Source: Gnetum montanum
Lineage: Eukaryota; Streptophyta; Gnetopsida; Gnetales; Gnetaceae
Assembly: GCA_015680685.1 (NCBI GenBank)
Contig: MNCI01035706.1
Span: forward strand, 307,010 to 338,485
Direction: 5' to 3'
DNA length: 31,476 bases
The notes below the pieces were generated by a model. That model made no database searches and was not told the origin of the DNA. It worked only from the letters and a program-made list of their open reading frames with translations. Both the position numbers and the translations under genes were made by a program. Shown here in pieces: positions 28,391-31,476 of the stretch. Position 1 is the first letter of the stretch. Each line of letters begins with the position of its first letter.

Positions 28391-30200
28391 TTTTCAAGTA
28401 GCCGCCCCTTCCAGATCCACTGCCATCCATCGTTGCAAGGGTATTTGGCTATCATAATGGCTCTTGGCTTGAGATCCACCCACCCCAAGGTCTGCATCGC
28501 GTGCGCATGCCGAGACAGTGCCTGCCAAGGCCTAGAGTCTCGCACTACCGCCTCCCAACAGATATACTTCCTGCTCATAATGTGAATCCAAGGGACTAGG
28601 TCTCGATTCGAGTGTGAGAATCAGAGTACGAGCCGTTTTTGCCCCAGCATCAACTCATCCTCGAAAGACATGATGCCCAGCCTACCTGCGCTTCGAGGGC
28701 ATGCCACCTGCTCCCATCGGACCAAGTGTAATTTACTCCCCCCTTTGCCCCCCTCCCAAATGAAGTGGCAAACCAATGCATTAACTACATTGATGATGAC
28801 CCCTGGGGGGGCGGCCACAGCAACCACGAAGCATGCAGTTGCCATGAGAATTCCGGTGGCCTCAAGCAGGCACCCCTTGCAACTTAAGAATCTATTTTCC
28901 CAATGGCTTGTTCTTCTTTTGATCTTTTCTAATAGTGGGCTCCATGCCATGGTCTACCCCCACCTGAAGAGGGGAATGCCTAGGTATGTGTCGTTGTTAG
29001 CCCCTGGCTAGATATCCAGCACTTGTATCACCCATGCTTTAATCTATTCATCCACATTAATAAAGTGGGCTGAGGATTTGGTTCGATTGATTTCCAGCCC
29101 CAACTCGGCAGCTAGGTGGGACAAAGCCACGTTGATGCACTGTGCTTGTGGGACTGCTGCCCTACTTAGCAACATCGTATCATCTGTGTAATGTTTCGCC
29201 CAGAAAGTCACCCCGGAAATGCTCAGACCATCCACTCTGGATGTGCTACAATAATGTTGCATTAAGTCCATGGTGATGATGAAGAGGAGGGGGGAAAGCA
29301 GGTCCCCTTGCCTCAACCCCCATCCTGTGGATGATAGGCCCCACAACTGCCCCCCCATATCAAAGGAGAACCCTACTGAGGATTGTAAGTGAATGCACAG
29401 ACAGACGAACTATGGGTCAAACCCCTTCAGGTGCATGATGGACTGCAATGCCTCCCAGCTGAGTGTGTCATAGGCTTTCGTGATGTCAAGCTTGAGGCAT
29501 AGCCTAGGGAATCCTACATAAGGAGGATCTGGTCCTGGATGAGCCATCCTTGTACAAAGCCAGCCTGGTTGGGCCCCACCAGCTTGGGCATGAGCGGTGC
29601 GAGCCGATGCACCAACAGTTTAGAGAAAATCTAAATGATCACATTGCACACTCCGATAGGGTAAAACTGCTCTGGTTGGTGTGTGTCAGATTGCTTTGGA
29701 ATGCATACAATTCGTGAGTAGTTGATCTCCCTAAGGATCTGTCTCCTAGCTAGCATGAGATTAAACGCATCTAGCATATTGGGTCCCACAATATCTAGAA
29801 ATGTCTTAAAAATTCAAGGGTCCAGCCACCTGGCCCAGGTGCTTTCCCTCCCGACATGCTATGGATCATAGCCGTGAGTTCCTACCAAGAGAAGGGGGCC
29901 AACAATCGAGCGTTGTCATGTGTGCTCAGCACTCGTGGAACTAAGATTGAGATTGGCCTGGTGGGGCATTTGGCCCAGATTCCATTCCAGTATTGGGTCA
30001 GCATCTGCGCCATGCGCTGTGGATCATCAACGGTCTCCCCGTCTTGGCTACAGAGACATCGTGGCTGACATCCCCCCATGACTTGGCTATGGCAAAGAAG
30101 AATCTGGTTTTCCGGTCTCCTTCCATGAGCCAACGCACACGAGAGCATTGCCACCAGTATGTCTCCTCCTCCTGGTCAAGGGCCTGAAGCTGACGTAATG
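28391..30200 (-). pseudogene. LINE copy D reverse transcriptase, decayed
   Basis: The N-terminal linker reads RWLMEGDRKTRFFFAIAKSW (near 30080), followed by a badly broken fingers region. Motif A KLDITKAYDTLSWEALQSIM lies near 29490-29430. The open stretch 29358-29044 holds LWGLSSTGWGLRQGDLLSPL, FIITMDLMQHYC and AKHYTDDTMLL, where YTDD replaces the usual YADD, and GLEINRTKSSAHFINVDE. The stretch 28950-28621 holds the C-terminal RT part (HFIWEGGKGGSKLHLVRWEQ, then GIMSFEDELMLGQKR). This is the fullest RT of the family in the window. Stops and frameshifts make it inactive. Confidence 0.9.
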
Positions 30201-30559
30201 TGTGCTACTCCTTTGCGTGCAGGTCCTCACCTGCCTCCTGCCAAGCCTAGATCTGGCCAAGTTGGTTACGGAGCGTTCACAGATCTATTCTAAAGGAGAA
30301 CTTATCAGCCATAGGTAGGTCCTTGATAGCCCACTTTAATCGAAGTAACGCCTCCCTAAGGAAATTATGGGGGTCTCCCTAATCAAGCCAATAGTCAGCC
30401 CAGATCTCCTCCACTAGCGATCTCAACCACGGCTTGGCTAACCAAGTCGCTTCGAAGCGGAAAGAACATGGGGCTCTAGGCTTATCAAGCCTGAGTGTAC
30501 AGGTCAGCGAGCGGTGGTTGGAAGCAACCCTCTCTTGCCCCGAAACATGGATAGAGAAA

Positions 30560-31165
30560 TGGAGGAGGAGGTCAGCGTTGATGCAAACCCGATCAATTCA
30601 GGTGAGGACGTGGTCTAGGCCTTTTCTTCGATTACTCCACGTGAAACGATAGTTCTCAATGGGCAGGTCAACTAAGGATAAGGTTGTTAGAAAAGTCTAG
30701 AATTCAATCGCTCCTGGCATCGGGGGGTGGGGGGGAAGCTCCCCCAAACTTCTCCCAAGGGTGGAGGCATTGGTTGAAGTCCCCCACCAGTATCCACTAA
30801 CGGTGGTCTGGAATTAGCCTCGCCACCCGTGTCAACTCGTGTATCTGCTACTCCCAATTTTGTGCCCCTTAAAAATTGGTCAACCAAACCCCCTGTGAGG
30901 GGAGCTGGGCAGTGAGGGTCCATTGCGAAGCATCTGTGAGAGTCATGGTGTAGCGGGCTAGGATAGCAAGGCCACCGGCTCAACCTAAGTAGGGGTGTAT
31001 GTGGGTGGTCCACCCTTCCCAGTGTAGGAAGTTTGACTCCATTGCTTGTAGCTTTGTCTCCTGGAGACAGACAATGTCACACTCCTCATCACGAGAAATT
31101 CTACGCAGGGTATTTCTTTTGTAGGGGGTACCCTGTCCCCTGTAATTCCAACTTAACAGCTTCAT
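30560..31165 (-). pseudogene. LINE copy D AP-like endonuclease, decayed
   Basis: ATG at 31165 gives MKLLSWNYRGQGTPYKRNTL, then DIVCLQETKLQAMESNF and GWTTHIHPYLG. SWNYRGQG is the SWNCRGLG motif, and the E of QETK is catalytic. Near 30790 GDFNQCLHPWEKFGG gives the GDFN motif in a shifted frame. Later come LVDL, YRFTWSNRRKGLDHVLT and ASNHRSL near 30580, the last corresponding to the catalytic SDH with D changed to N. The domain nicks the target DNA. Frameshifts and the SNH change point to loss of activity. Confidence 0.85.
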
Positions 31166-31476
31166 GGGTGACTGGGGGTGCGGCGCTGGTAGACCTCCCA
31201 GAGGGTCTTTTGGATCCCCATGTCAATGTTCTGTTGGGTTTTCTTGTCCCTGGCTTTATTCTCGTTCGGCTACCAGGGGCAGCCTTCGCCACTATGCGTC
31301 ACCTGGCTACATTCAGGTGCTTCGGGTGTGACGATTGGCCCCTTGGGCCTATGGGGTTTGGAGTCCCTCCATACCACGTTCACCCATTCCCCAAGAGGGG
31401 GGAGCTCGATCTCGGTTGCGGTTGTGCTTGGGGTGGTGGGTAGGGGCGACGGGGGGTGCAGGAGGGGTCTGTGATG
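31162..31476 (-). pseudogene. LINE copy D ORF1 C-terminal end (partial)
   Basis: Upstream of EN a different frame reads LGEWVNVVWRDSKPHRPKGP, continues with APECSQVTHSGEGCPW, a TAG, then KARDKKTQQNIDMGIQKTLW and EVYQRRTPSHP, ending at TGA 31164-31162. The proline-rich and then highly charged composition fits the end of a LINE ORF1 (gag-like) protein. The TGA overlaps the ORF2 ATG as ATGA. The start and any zinc knuckles lie beyond the window. Confidence 0.5.

Larger units (their letters stand above)
25305..31476 (-). mobile_element. LINE copy D: near-complete EN-RT element, continues past window
   Basis: Minus-strand order: end of ORF1 (31476-31162), EN (31165 to about 30560), linker and RT (about 30200-28390), zf-RVT and the unrecognised domain (28390-27540), coiled-coil ORF (27310-26972, then 25861-25615), G-rich 3' UTR (25614-25313) and poly(A) (25312-25305). 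An LTR-like element of about 1.1 kb (25862-26971) splits the coiled-coil ORF. It is close in sequence to copy C and is the best guide to the family. Stops and frameshifts show that it is inactive. Confidence 0.85.

Noticed and set aside
31033-31443. Plus-strand open frame of 136 codons
   Set aside because: It lies antisense to ORF1 and EN of LINE copy D, whose motifs are clear on the minus strand. It has no motif of its own.

Overview
This window looks like a piece of a large, repeat-packed plant nuclear genome. The nested, heavily decayed plant-type retroelements (EN-RT LINEs with a zf-RVT tail, Ty1/copia, Ty3/gypsy), the AT-rich spacers and the pattern of C-to-T decay fit a gymnosperm or another giant plant genome. 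That assignment is inference. I found no intact host gene, no tRNA or rRNA gene and no CRISPR array. Every coding segment is a retroelement relic with stops, frameshifts or missing ends, so most calls are pseudogenes or mobile elements.

Layout. 1-420 (-): an LTR-like promoter region cut by the window edge. 421-3700 (-): LINE copy A (EN, RT, coiled-coil tail). 3912-5109 (+): a decayed gag-like reading frame with stops but no visible frameshift. 5150-6348 (-): LINE copy B, 3' half only. 6349-8105 (-): copia element with 3' LTR, PPT, RNase H and RT. 8367-11587 (+): LINE copy C, 5'-truncated, with poly(A) and a 9-bp candidate target-site duplication. 11597-17270: AT-rich, with degenerate ~190-bp tandem repeats. 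17271-20824 (-): gypsy gag and protease with no RT. 20825-23840: AT-rich spacer. 23840-25200 (+): RT relic of a different LINE lineage. 25305-31476 (-): LINE copy D, the most complete (end of ORF1, EN, RT, zf-RVT, tail, poly(A)), with a ~1.1-kb LTR-like insertion at 25862-26971 related to 1-420.

The most interesting signal is in the LINE family of copies A-D. Beyond the zf-RVT, where many plant LINEs end or carry an RNase H, copies B, C and D keep a conserved domain I do not recognise (for example 9991-10407). Copies A-D all keep a coiled-coil-rich reading frame with a conserved C-terminal block, and in C and D it ends at the same TAA codon (11135-11137; 25615-25617). Copies A and B are very diverged from C and D yet keep it, which suggests it was selected as protein. 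I propose it as a distinctive extra module of this LINE lineage.
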